Assembly: GCA_031472005.1 (NCBI GenBank)
Contig: PZJY01000001.1
Coordinates: forward strand, 4,516,434 to 4,580,433
Direction of reading: 5' to 3'
Origin: Tetracladium setigerum
Taxonomy: Eukaryota > Ascomycota > Leotiomycetes > Helotiales
Length of the DNA: 64,000 nucleotides
In this document: one piece after another, positions 48,258 through 58,680 of the stretch
Layout: the number at the start of each line of letters is the position of its first letter
Position numbering within the stretch: position 1 is the stretch's first letter
Notes under the pieces: model-generated
The model's input: the letters and a program-made list of their open reading frames with translations, nothing else
The model's database searches: none
Told to the model about the DNA's origin: nothing
Program-made: the position numbers and the translations under genes

Positions 48258-49329
48258 TTATGCCGCGCCATCTTCATATGCTTCGTCCTCTTCCTCAATT
48301 TCTGCAAGACTCTCGAGCCTTGCGACTTGCCACGCTCTTGAGTCGACCATATCTGCATCGGACACGCCCGCTGTGGAATCTTGTGGGAAAGGCGATCGCT
48401 TAAATCCGAAGCGTTCTGTCAATTCCTCCCTGGCTATCGCCTCCATTCTGATACACAGTGTCGTCGTGATTTGTTTCCACTGTGAGTAGATTTACGCGTT
48501 GTCGCTGGAGGCGGAATTGATGTGTACATCTTCTGATGACACGACTAGACTGCAAAACCAGCAGGATGATGCGTAAGGAAATTGTAGCATAAGTAACAAG
48601 ATTTCTTGCTAACTCCAATGAAGCGAGATTGCGGCTTCAGGTCCGGATTTTCATCGTAGAAACTGACTATTTGCAGTTCACCATGGGCGGCAAGATCCCT
48701 TGAGAATTCTTCCCGAAGAAACGTTTCGACATTCTCAGTGTTCCATATTTTTGCAAGCTGTGTAATTGCTTCATCTGCCTTGATCTCTGGTATGCGAGGC
48801 AACACAGAAATAAGTGGTTTTTCATCATCCGGGAAACCAAATGGAACAATCTGTGGAGCCATAATGGCCTCAACAGCGATGTGACTGAACATCGAGGGTA
48901 TGTCGGTTGCAGTTTTGATGAGGATTTTGCTGCAATACCATAGCGACCAAGCTTGAAGACGTAAGAAACCCATCGCTGCAACGAATTGTATTCGTTGATG
49001 AAAGCTGCCCTCAGGAATTCAATATGGGTTTTCCTTGCCTCCTGTGCCCATCGTATCCACTCGAATAAGTCATCTGCATCTAGATCCAGTAGAAAATCCG
49101 GGATCAACGAAATCTTTGTGAACCACTCGACAAAACTTCGAGTTGACTCTGGAGAAGCACATGGCAATGCCACAGTGAGTCGAGACTGTAGAGCACCAAT
49201 CGTCTCCTTCAGAACTCGTCTCGACTTTCGTAGAGCCAATAGGTAGTCCCACATGCTATGCATGCGAAGTTTCTGATCTTCTGTAAATTCATTGTAACTG
49301 TTATGATCTTTAGCATCGACTTCTGTCAT
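48258..49329 (-). pseudogene. OTT_1508-like deaminase-fold protein, disrupted
   Basis: Minus strand. The N-terminal frame begins at 49329 (MTEVDAKDHNSYNEFTEDQK) and runs to GRYGIAAK; the frame then changes at TTTT 48925-48928 (plus strand) to ILIKTATDIPSMFSHIAVEA. The deaminase motifs follow: LAAHGELQIVSFYDENPD (usual HAE changed to HGE), then FIGVSKKSCYLCYNFLTHHP with the CxxC zinc pair. A TAG at 48545-48547 precedes SCHQKMY, and a third change at TTT 48491-48493 leads to WKQITTTLCIRMEAIAREEL. Two of the three lesions are one-base homopolymer losses; the stop is a substitution. Fungal members of this family are of unknown function. The changed His-Ala-Glu may matter for catalysis. Confidence 0.6.
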
Positions 49330-49344
49330 GAGGATTTCAAGATC

Positions 49345-50266
49345 TTACCATGCATCATTAGAATAATCCATAAAATTACGAATAGGATCGAGGTCAGGCA
49401 AATCCGGACAAGAGTCCTTCCCCGTGGGGCATCCTATGGTGGACTCCCGTGTTGGAGGCGTATGATCAATCAAGTCCTCAAATCCTCCGCATGAATAGCT
49501 CAAGAAGACGTGCAGCAGACCGAGCCAGTGGCCGGCTTCATGGATGCTTATGGATGCTTGTATAAGCCAAGTTGACCTCGGAGATTGGACCACCGGGGAG
49601 AGTATCGGCATGGATGGAACAACCGTCTTCACGAAACATGGTCGTCAAAACTACGGGTGACGGTCTCCATGGGAAGGGTACAAGAGCCCCAAAATGCTTC
49701 AGGGATGTCGGTGTCTATGTATTATCAGCAAGAAATAATGTAAATAGGTGCTACAGTCTGTGCACTCATAGCTTGGGCATTGACTTACAGAAGTAAAAGT
49801 TCAACTCATTATAACCACCTTGCCTTACGCTTGTCAAATAAGCCTTCTTTAGCGCAATTTCCTCTCTTGTGAGCGGCCAGCTCATAGTTGCAACCTAGTC
49901 GTTTATTGTTCTCGATGCGATAGTTTCGCTCCATTGCATGTTGATGTTATACTCAGCATACACATCTCTCAGAATTTCGAATTATGCTTCGAGTGCAGTG
50001 TCTGCGATGCTATCCTTCTTGGTCTCCGAGCTTATCGTATGAAAGTGCACTATGATGTCGATTGCAGGGAGGTCTCCCCGTGCTCCAACAGTGCGACGCT
50101 GAAGCTTAGTCGCGGTCTCGCCCGACTTTAGGCTAGAAACAAGCTTGACGAAGGTTTCAGGAACATCAGTTGTGCCACAAAGATCGTAGGCCCGATTTTG
50201 ATTACTGAGGAATGTCGCGGCGTCAGCTATAGCAACAGCCCCGAGAATTAGTGCTGAGAGAGACAT
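49345..50266 (-). pseudogene. Secreted M43-type zinc metalloprotease, disrupted and 3'-truncated
   Basis: Minus strand. Signal peptide MSLSALILGAVAIADA at 50266. A stop at 49982-49984 interrupts ADTALEA-FEILRDVYAEYN, and another TAG (49897-49895) follows RTIND. After an intron the frame is lost at CCCC 49687-49690, then DGCSIHADTLPGGPISEVN leads to the zinc site. A 10-bp tandem duplication (ATGGATGCTT twice, 49540-49559) breaks the frame inside SIH-EAGHWLGLLHVF, the HExxHxxGxxH motif. CGGFEDLIDHTPPT and NFMDYSNDA follow. The gene ends at a GTAAG donor 15 bases before the start of the deaminase gene, so the last exon is missing. M43 proteases are extracellular. Confidence 0.7.
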
Positions 50267-50613
50267 AGTGAGGAGAGCTTGAGGAGGTGCAAGTAGGAAT
50301 ATTCGCAGTGTAACACTGGAATTAATTGTCGAATCAGTGCCATGTTAAATACTTCGCCAAAGCCAGAACAATTTGCTGAGCCATGGTGTTCCTTGATTCT
50401 ATTTTTTGTTCCTTACTGTTGAATACGAAGGCAACGCATACACTTTCCATTGTTTTACATGGGGACTATACCCCAATCTAATAATAGTCTTTGTAACGGG
50501 TCAAGATATTCCCCATCCTATGTCATGTTCCATATTAGTTGTGGGGTAAGTAATGAAATCTTCTAGATCAGCGCACGGACGTGAAGTGGGGAATATCCTA
50601 GCTTTATACGAAG

Positions 50614-50780
50614 TACTTCGTACATGTCCGAATAAATGTACTTTTCTTGTCTATGCGTAAGCTCCAAGGTTCTAGGAATTAGCAAATCAACTTCCAAGTT
50701 CACGAAAATTCTTGCCTTAGGCATGGTTGCCAACATCTTGCAGACATCAAAAGTACATTTATTCGGACATGTACGAAGTA
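50614..50780. repeat. Perfect 32-bp inverted repeat around a 103-bp loop (MITE- or hairpin-like)
   Basis: The left arm 50614-50645 (starts TACTTCGTACATGTCCG) is the exact reverse complement of 50749-50780 (ends CGGACATGTACGAAGTA). The left arm overlaps a 16-bp palindrome, TACGAAGTACTTCGTA (50607-50622). The loop has no recognisable gene. It could be a small non-autonomous transposon or fold into a hairpin RNA. Confidence 0.85.
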
Positions 50781-51612
50781 AAGTGCTGCCAAGCACTTTC
50801 CAGCATACCACGGATCAACAACCAATGGATTGCAAGAAGCTGCTGGAAAATTCCTATCATACGAATTAGTATGATTTAAGTGTGAACAACTACCTCCGTT
50901 AACCTTGATATTGAGGAGTGTGTACTTGGAGAAGTGACGCAAAAGCCTACGTACGCAATACAAAGTCCAGATGCCAAGACTCCAGATGCCAAGACGGTCC
51001 CACATCTCTTTTCACTCGCACGGAAACGTAGGTCAGATTGTCGGGAGAGATAAGGTATGATAGATACACCAGGCCGTCATGTAAATATATATCCTATATC
51101 ACTTGACGTTATAATTTGTACTTTCTTTCACCATTAGAGGATTGGATAGGTTTCTTATCTGTGCGGGTTCTGTTTATTTCTACGAAGACCGGGGTTTCTA
51201 GCGAATCATTTTTTCAAGTTTGGGATGTTCTATTTCCCTAGTAAGTAAGACACCACGGTTTAATTATTACCCCACCTCCCACAACCCCACCTCCCACATA
51301 CTACTCCGCACTACCCCCAGGTTCCCCTTTTCATGTGCGGAGTCTCAGGTTCCTAATTTCTCACGCGGAATGCCGGGACATACTCAGTCCGCCTTCCACC
51401 CTCTGAATTTTCACGTAGATCGGAATGCGGAATCCCGGCTTCAAGCAAAGTTAGCAATACGTTTATAAAAACAATATCAAAGAGTTTAGAGTCGGATAAT
51501 GACCTTGGAGTTTAAAGTTGTGTGTATTCCCCCTCCTCAAACATTCAATCTTTCCTTTCAATTGATTTCAAACAATTGTTTCAAAGGGTTACATTCCTCC
51601 AAAGTTCCCACC

Positions 51613-52913
51613 ATAAAGGTTTCTCCTCTTCTTTCCCTTTCCCTCATTGGGTTCGCAACAACCGCACTTGCTTGGCTCCCAAGTGAGCATGGCCTCGCTA
51701 GACAATTCCCCAAACAATGGGCCCCTTCCAAAGGAAAGATGCGCGGCGTGAACCTTGGGTCTCACTTCGTAGTCGAGCCTTGGATGATTCCTATAGAATA
51801 GGATACTATGGGCTGCGCAAATTACTCCGCGGAGAATGACTGCGTTATTGGCCTTGGACAGGAAAAAGCTAATGTCAACTTTAAGAAGCATTGGGATACA
51901 TGGGTTAGCGAGAAAAATATCAAAGACATGGCAAATTGGGGGTTGAATACGATCAGGATTCCGGTTGGGTGGTGGATCAAGGAGGACTTGGTCAACAGCA
52001 CCGAGTCGTTTCCCCAAGGAGGGTTCTACTATCTTGAACGCATCTGCAGATGGGCAGCAAACAATGGAATATACGTTGTGATGGATTTGCACGGAGCTCC
52101 TGGTGCACAAACTCGCTGGCAGGCATTTACTGGCATGGTACGTCGCAAGGAAACATCGTTCTCTTCTGTTTCGTTCTGATATAAGCACGTACTGATCCAT
52201 CTCTCAATTTTCAGTGGGTGCCCTTCCCTAGTTTCTACAATGAATTCAAATACAACCGTGCCTACAAATGGCTTGAATGGATGACCAAACTCGCCCATAC
52301 CAACCGCAACTTCCGCACCGTTGGCATGATTCATGTCGTCAACGAGCCCGAATGGGACTTCCCCTCTGTCATCTCAGAATTCTACCCAACGTCGTATAAG
52401 AAAATCCGCGCCGTGGAATCAAAAATTGGTGTCAAACCCAAGGATGCCCTTCACGTCCAATTCATGGACTCGAAATGGGGAGCCGGAAACCCGAATTCTG
52501 CTCTGCCTAAACATGCGACCAACTTAGCTTATGATAACCATCGATACCTCACTCGGGATTTGACCGTGCCGCCTACGCAACCAGCTTATTTGAATGCATC
52601 ATGTAATGACTTTCTTCCTGTGGAAGGGGAAACGCCGCTATTGATCGGGGAGTGGAGTTTAGGTCCTCGCACCGCTACTGAGCATGAGCCTGTATTTACT
52701 GTTGCCGGGGGGCAAAATAAGAAATTTAATCAGCAGTGGTTCGCTGCTCAGATGTTGGCTTATGAGAGGAGTATTGGGTGGGCATATTGGAGTTGGAAAA
52801 CGCAGCTGGGCGAGGATTATAGATGGGGGTATTGGAATGGTGTTCAGGCGGGAACTATTCCGAAGGATTTAACGACGGTCGATAAGCAGGTTGCTTGCAG
52901 AGATTGGCTTTAA
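51613..52913 (+). pseudogene. GH5 exo-beta-1,3-glucanase, start codon and one Trp lost
   Basis: The protein would begin with the signal peptide KVSPLLSLSLIGFATTALA, but its start codon reads ATA (51613-51615, context CCACCATAAAG) instead of ATG. The family follows: MRGVNLGSHFVVEPWMIPIE, a TAG at 51799-51801 where GH5 exo-glucanases have Trp (TGG), then DTMGC, WGLNTIRIPVGWW, YVVMDLHGAPGAQ. After an intron (52138-52214) come IHVVNEPEW (acid/base Glu) and LLIGEWSLG (nucleophile Glu), ending KQVACRDWL. Both lesions are G-to-A, that is CpA-to-TpA on the other strand, as RIP makes. The rest is intact. An in-frame ATG at 51499 exists but would bury the signal peptide. These secreted enzymes trim wall or host beta-1,3-glucan. 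Confidence 0.8.
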
Positions 52914-55132
52914 GAAGAGAATTCTCTGTATATAAAGGAATATTTGAGAAAGCTAAAACTACGAACTTGGTATTTGAGCCGCATGAGTTCTGGGATAATG
53001 TTTTAATATGTGGTTGAGAAAAAGATGTTAGATTTGAAATCAGATATGCCGAAAAGAGGTAAACGAATAGGTTTATCCGGCATGGCTCTTCTTTCTTGTA
53101 TCTGTTGAAGATCATCACGGGTCCCTAAAAGTATGAAGAACCCGAATTCGGAGTGATTTATGGACTTGGTTGGAATTTGGTCGTAACAATACTGTACTTC
53201 CTCATATCATCACTCTGGAGAAGATGTTTACGAGTAGTAATAGATTCTTGACTTTCTGCCTTTGCAATTTTATAATGACCCTGTTACCAGCTGTACCACG
53301 CTATTTTATATAAGAAGAATGCACGCTCAATTAAAGACTTGTTTGACTTTAGCTCACACTTCAGCACTTCGAGAGCATGTGGTGACAGGGTCTCACACGT
53401 CTTCCAGTTACTATAGTCTCCACTTGGAAAAGCTTTTGCTACCACTTCAATCGCCACTCCCAGCGATCTTATCTTTCGTCGTCCCTATGTCGCTCAAGCC
53501 ACCTCGGTGTTGCGAGTTACACAAGGTGCATCTCAAAGGTCTTACCACCCTTCTTAATATTAATCAAAGAAAACGCATCTAAAGGGGCTAAAGCATCTTC
53601 GAAATCGAGAGCATTGGGGTTATATTGCAATTGAAGAGGAGCGATCACAACTTACCGAGTTCTTGAACCGCTTTGCGAAAGTCAAGCTGGCCTATGCTAT
53701 AGATAAAGGAAAGGCAGGCCGTACTTCTGCCGATCCAGGTAGCCTCAACCAGCTTATGGACGATCTGAAATGGCAGAAAACGAACAAAATCGGAGGCGCA
53801 TTGCGATTGACGGAAGTATACGCGTTCCTGTTATTGATCGAAGTCGCTCAATGTCTAAGATTGATCTTGAGCTGTACATGGCTTAATGGATGAGCAGAAG
53901 AGCCTAATCAATATAGCTGACGTGTGCTCGTTGGTCTCAGGTTGCTGTCTGACCACCTGTGAAAGGGAGCTGATTTGACACTTCGCTATACCGTAGTCCA
54001 AGGCGTGTGTAATACGACCGATGTCCTGTCTGGGATCCAATCCTAAGACTTGTTCACTTTCTTGCATGCTAGCAAGTGCTGCTCGCCTATGCCGTCCCAC
54101 CGGGTACATCTGCTTGGGCTTGAACAGCCCTGCTTGTCCCCGCTCGAACCTCCGTTGTCACAGCTGCTGGAATCGAGGAAGATCGTGTGGTTGGTTAATA
54201 GCTTGAGAAGGTAGGTGGGGGAGGAGGTATAAAGCCACGTAGGATCAAAACTCGTTGTTTCCTTTGTAAATATTCGTCTCCGTACGTTCAGTATAAAACT
54301 CTGGTCGACTTCAGCTTCATCTACTTCAGAAGCCGTAGAGTCGTTAGCCCTTCAACCATTGGGAGCCTGTCCAGGATTTGATCGCGCTCATGGGAAGTGA
54401 AAGCGGTAAAGATAGCCCCTCATCGGATCTGGGTCCTCAGGAACTGTGCATCTGTCGTTGACGCACCCGGAGCTCTCAGTTCCAAGGCCTTCACTGTAGT
54501 GAGCCTCAGGCTCCTCACGTGACCAGAAGTCACGTTCGTAACATCTGGAGGGGTAAAATAAGGTGTTCTGATTAGCTCGCTTAATATCGCTTAACATGAG
54601 TAGCTGTATTAGTGACTTATTCTTGGGGTGAAATTAAAAGTCGATTCTGATGGTAGCTAAGGGGATAAGAGCTTAAAAGTTTGGCTCGGCTATTTAAGCC
54701 TTAACGCTTAGTATTAGTATATTAGCAGAGCCGATAACTTTCTACTGGGGATTATCTATTAATTCAATAAAGACCTTACTATACACTCGATTTTACTAGT
54801 ACTTCGTGCTTCCCTATCTTATAACTCTTATATTAATCAAGCACAGAATAGAATCGTAGATTAAAGGAATGAATTTCTACTCTGCTATGCCTTTATCTAG
54901 GATAGAGAAGAGGAGAGAAGTCTTTTTTAAAAAAACGAGAGTAGATGAAAGAAAGGAACTAGTGACGGCAAGGAAAAGAAGGAAAAAAAAGTAGCAAATT
55001 AGTGAAGGAAAAGAAAGAAAACATAATCGCTCGAGATTCTACCGCCATTAAAATGCTCATATGCTCTCCAATCTACCGCCTAGCGTGGAATTCTATCACA
55101 GCTTGACCTCCTCCGGGTTGCGCTTAACCTCC
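52914..55132. other. Intergenic; gene debris at 53.3-53.9 kb, AT-rich purine tracts near 54.9 kb
   Basis: A plus-strand frame at about 53625-53893 (EEERSQLTEFLNRFAKVKLA) reads like an exon with a helical product but has no start or family I can name. From 54600 to 55040 the DNA is AT-rich with purine runs, no gene seen. Confidence 0.3.
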
Positions 55133-55476
55133 TCAGGCGCGCTTCACCTCCTCCGCGGGCCCGGCGTGGATCAGGTTGCGGAACTGGAACTTGTTGATGC
55201 CGCTCAGGTCGCGCTTGGCCGGGCAGTTATTGACGGGGATGCATTTGCCGTTGGACTGCAGGCCGCAGAGGCAGACGAGGGCCGAGAAGTTGGGGCCGCT
55301 GGGATTTAAGAGTCAGTGCGCGGGCTCGAGGGGTTAGGAGAGGGTTGAGATGTCTGGGGAGCGGGAGGGAAACTGGGGAATGGGGAAATAGGGCTAGGTG
55401 CTTACCTGGAGTGCCCGGCCTGGGCGGTCAGGGCGAGGGCGAAGAGGGTGAAGATGGTAGTAAAGAAGAATCTCAT
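55133..55476 (-). CDS. Small secreted protein, 78 aa
   Basis: Two exons on the minus strand: 55476-55406 and 55298-55133, GTAAGC donor, CCCAG acceptor, phases agree. MRFFFTTIFTLFALALTAQA is a clear signal peptide. The mature part, HSSGPNFSALVCLCGLQS then NGKCIPVNNCPAKRD, has four Cys and ends HAGPAEEVKRA. Just past the stop the DNA contains two further copies of the EEVK coding unit (GAGGAGGTTAAGCGC, GAGGAGGTCAAGC) out of frame, so a longer C-terminal repeat may have been lost by a small indel. No family recognised; codon use is GC-rich like the next gene. Confidence 0.7.
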
Positions 55477-56537
55477 TTTGATATTGGTTTTGAGGAGGTT
55501 GCTTCGGCAGTGAAAGTGTGTTGTGTAGAAGTATTGATAGCGAGTGTGCTGCTTGGAGTTCTGCTCTTGACTCTAGCAGATTGGAAGGCTATTGTATAAT
55601 GCTAATAATGAGAAAAACTCCTAGAGGGAATCCAGCGTCAATTATATATCCTCCTCGTGGACTGATTCTTCCGTGGAAGTCCCCCCTCAGTTACTATCAT
55701 CACTAGCAGCACCACCACCGCCATACGTGGAAATATTTTTAGAGGGCGCGCCAGACTGAGACTCGACCTGCGCTAGCAGGCACAATACGAGCACTCTCAT
55801 CTATTACTTCTGCCTGCGACTAGTCCCCGCCCAGCGAGAGCTCCCTCCCCATTCACCCGCGATAGAAGCACTTGCAGGGCCTGCTATCTGGAAATGGGCT
55901 GGGAACCACTCACAGAGCGCCGGGTCGTTTGAGGGCGGAAGCATCTCCTGGAAAAATATTACGATGGAAAATGTTACAATGGAAAATGTTACGATGTCCG
56001 CTAAGCGAGCTGGAAAGGAGGCGTCCGGTGGCTGGCTGCCCGCGCCAGCATGAGAAAAAAAGGACAGCGCGACGACCTCAGAAACCAGCACCCAACGTCC
56101 CTCGACACGAGGTGGCTTGCCAGCGCAGGTGCGATTCTGGCGCTCTGGGAGCTGGGAGGGGCTCGGGCAGCCCGAGCCAGTCTGCTGGAGAGGGAGGCAG
56201 CGCGCTCTGGTTCCGCGATAGTGTCTATTCGTACTGGTGCAGTGTGACCACTGGGCTGAGCAGAGGGGGGATTTGGACGCATGGGACTGCCAGATTGAGA
56301 CGCATTTCAATATAATTCTAATATTAGACCCGTGGGCAGTTACGAGCCGTCACCTGCTGAGCGAGACGAGTGGAGGGGTTGGATTATAGACAGTCAGTCC
56401 GCACTAAACCTCTAGCTGCGGGAGGGGAAGGAGAGAGCGCATGAGATAAAGAGAGAGAGTGCGAGTTTAAGTGAAATAGAAAGAGAGATAGGAAATGAGA
56501 ACGATGACAGAGACTAGAGCGCATTATCACTACCACT
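55477..56537. other. Intergenic; several overlapping open frames in GC-rich DNA, none supported
   Basis: High GC makes long frames on both strands by chance (55804-56315). None has a start plus motif. A triple GGAAAATGTTACRATG unit occurs at 55968-55997. Confidence 0.35.
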
Positions 56538-57683
56538 ATGGGCCTTCTTACCTCCGCCCTCTACCTCGCGCTCGCGCACCTTATAGCCGCCCTCGCTATA
56601 ACCTTTGTCCCGCCGCACGACCTCACGGCGCGCTACACAGTCCTACTCGCGCTCCTGCCCGTCCTCGCGCGAGCCCTCTGGCAGCCTGGCGACAGCTTCG
56701 CGGCGGAGCTCCTCGCTATGTATACTATTGGCTTTTGCCTGCACGCCCACTACTTTCTCTGCCTGCTCCAGGTCGCCGCGCCCGCGAAGCCCGCTGCTGA
56801 ATCTGCCTCCGCCGCTGTCTGGCACCGCTGGCGCTGGGCGTGCGGTGCGCTGTTCACCCCGCGGCGGGAGCTCATCGCGGACGAGCCCTCTCCCTCTCCC
56901 GCCAGCTCCACCCCCGCTGTCCGCGGCCCTATTATCGCTGCCCAAGCGTGGACCCTCCTCCGCGCGACGACCCTCTACCTCACGCTGCAGCACGTCCCCA
57001 TGCTGCCGCACGTGCTCCGCGGGCCGCCTAGCTTCGCACCCAGCCAGGACTCGCTAGTCGCGCAGGTCATTGCAGGGGCGCTCACGCGCGACACCCTCCT
57101 GACGCGCGTGTACGTGGCTGGGCACAGTATCGCGGTGTCATATAGCGCGCTACAAGGCGCGCACAGCATAGCTACTGTGCTAGCAGCCGCGCTGCTCCCA
57201 GGCTGGCGGGGATCCCCGCCGCCGCTGTTCGGGCCCCTTAGCGCCGCGACGTCGCTGCGCGGGTGGTACGCCCAGGTCTGGCACAAGCTAATGCGCAAGG
57301 GCTTCACGGCTAACGCGGCGTGGGTGGTGCACACGGGCCTGCGGCTGCGGTGCGGGTCGCCCGCGGCGCGACTATTAATCTTGCTGCTCTGCTTTGTGCT
57401 GTCAGGCCTACTACACGCGGGGGCGGCATGGCGGGTCGGCAGCTGCGCGGCTTGGGCGCCACTGTGGTACCACGTGGGGTTTGCGGCGGCTATCGTTGTA
57501 GAAGGGGTGGTGCAGCAGGCGTACACAACGGGCCTGCGGTGGGCGGGCATCCAGGAGCGGGGTAGGGTGCGCGCCGTGGCGGAGGCGGCGGTGGGGTACG
57601 CGTGGGTTGCCCTGTGGTTCCTGGAGGCGCTGCCGCGCTCGCTGTACCCAGGGATCAGGTGCGGGATCGGGGCTGCAAGGTGA
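56538..57683 (+). CDS. Membrane-bound O-acyltransferase, wax-synthase-domain type
   Basis: Single exon, 381 aa, strongly GC-rich. Several membrane helices (SALYLALAHLIAALAITFV, LLILLLCFVLSGLLHAG, WYHVGFAAAIVVEGVVQQAY). Two signatures place it with the fungal wax-synthase/MBOAT-like acetyltransferases found in many terpenoid and meroterpenoid clusters: LRGWYAQVWHKLMRKG (family pattern F/W-G-R-W-H-Q) and FVLSGLLHAGAAW with the catalytic-type His. Such enzymes esterify hydroxyl groups, commonly with acetyl-CoA. It lies about 14 kb outside the terpene cluster, separated by decayed genes, so a link with the cluster product is only possible. Sharp GC contrast with both flanks is odd and might reflect transfer or escape from RIP. 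Confidence 0.72.
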   Translation: MGLLTSALYLALAHLIAALAITFVPPHDLTARYTVLLALLPVLARALWQPGDSFAAELLAMYTIGFCLHAHYFLCLLQVAAPAKPAAESASAAVWHRWRWACGALFTPRRELIADEPSPSPASSTPAVRGPIIAAQAWTLLRATTLYLTLQHVPMLPHVLRGPPSFAPSQDSLVAQVIAGALTRDTLLTRVYVAGHSIAVSYSALQGAHSIATVLAAALLPGWRGSPPPLFGPLSAATSLRGWYAQVWHKLMRKGFTANAAWVVHTGLRLRCGSPAARLLILLLCFVLSGLLHAGAAWRVGSCAAWAPLWYHVGFAAAIVVEGVVQQAYTTGLRWAGIQERGRVRAVAEAAVGYAWVALWFLEALPRSLYPGIRCGIGAAR

Positions 57684-58089
57684 CATGGGAAGGGGTTGCG
57701 GGTTTATATGTATGATAAGTGAGAGATTGTGAGGGGAGGGACGAGCTAGCTGTCACAATTCCTATCTCACTAATTGAAGAGAGATCGAAGTCTAGGGTTT
57801 ATTTACTGCCACTATATCCCCTCGAATCACCCCTTTATCACACTAAAATAAAGGCTAAGAATTATCTAATAACCCCTAAATTACTACCCTCTATTACGTC
57901 AGTACATCACATGTCTTTGATGCAGAGGCAGTAGGGGCCTGGAAAGGATTACAAGTAGTCCTACAGGACCTTACGCTTTAAAACCATAGGATATAGATGT
58001 GTATCGACAGTACTTTAGTTATCTGGAGTATGAGAGGCAATGCAGCAGACTTATCATAGTGGGCCTTTCATCTCTGCTAGGATGCGATG
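57684..58089. other. Intergenic, AT-rich; probably the 5' part of the LINE remnant
   Basis: Stops in all frames; no gene. The tail merges into LINE sequence. Confidence 0.3.
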
Positions 58090-58680
58090 CAAACCCGGGA
58101 TATCAGGGTTAAATGGTCCCCTGGACATATAGGCATAAAGGGCAATGAGGAGGCAGATGCGCTAGCAGAGAGTGTGGCTGACCCCTTCTCCCCCAAATAG
58201 ATCAACAACTCCCTAGTACTACAGCCTATAGTATATGGGATTCGGAGTCTAGCTCGTAATATCAAGAAGGCAGCAATGGCAGCATGGTGAACAACTGTAA
58301 GGCCTAAGCTATCTGGCAGATATAGGAAATGGGCCCTCCCCTACGAGGTAAAGCCACATAAAGAGCTGGACCTACCCCGCTTTACTCTTCACCGGCTCTT
58401 AGCAATCCGTATAAGGCATAAGGACTTTAACTAGTATTATATAAAGTTCAAACATAATGATATAGTCTTAGCATGCAGCTATAAAGGAAAAAAGACCCTA
58501 GACCATTTAGTCCACTATTAGAAGACACTTGGCAAGTTTTAAGCCTGGCCCCTCAGGCCTAAGTGGCCTCCCTATAACTAGTAGGAAGGCTGGAATTACC
58601 TGAGTTAACTCCTGTCATCTCCGGAGGACTTTGAAAAGTTTATACGAATTACGGGCTTTATTGCGAAGATTTATATTTAA
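58090..58680 (+). mobile_element. Non-LTR retrotransposon (Tad-like LINE) 3' remnant
   Basis: The plus strand reads VKWSPGHIGIKGNEEADALA, the RNase H motif of fungal LINEs, then LDLPRFTLHRLLAIRIRHKD, a Cys/His-like CSYKGKKTLDHLVHY, and EDFEKFIRITGFIAKIY. Several in-frame TAG/TGA stops stand where Gln or Trp is expected, as after RIP. The 5' part is missing, the usual LINE truncation. Confidence 0.75.

Noticed and set aside
55804..56315. Long open frames on both strands (147-168 codons)
   Set aside because: GC-rich DNA gives few stops by chance; no start context, motif or splice support.
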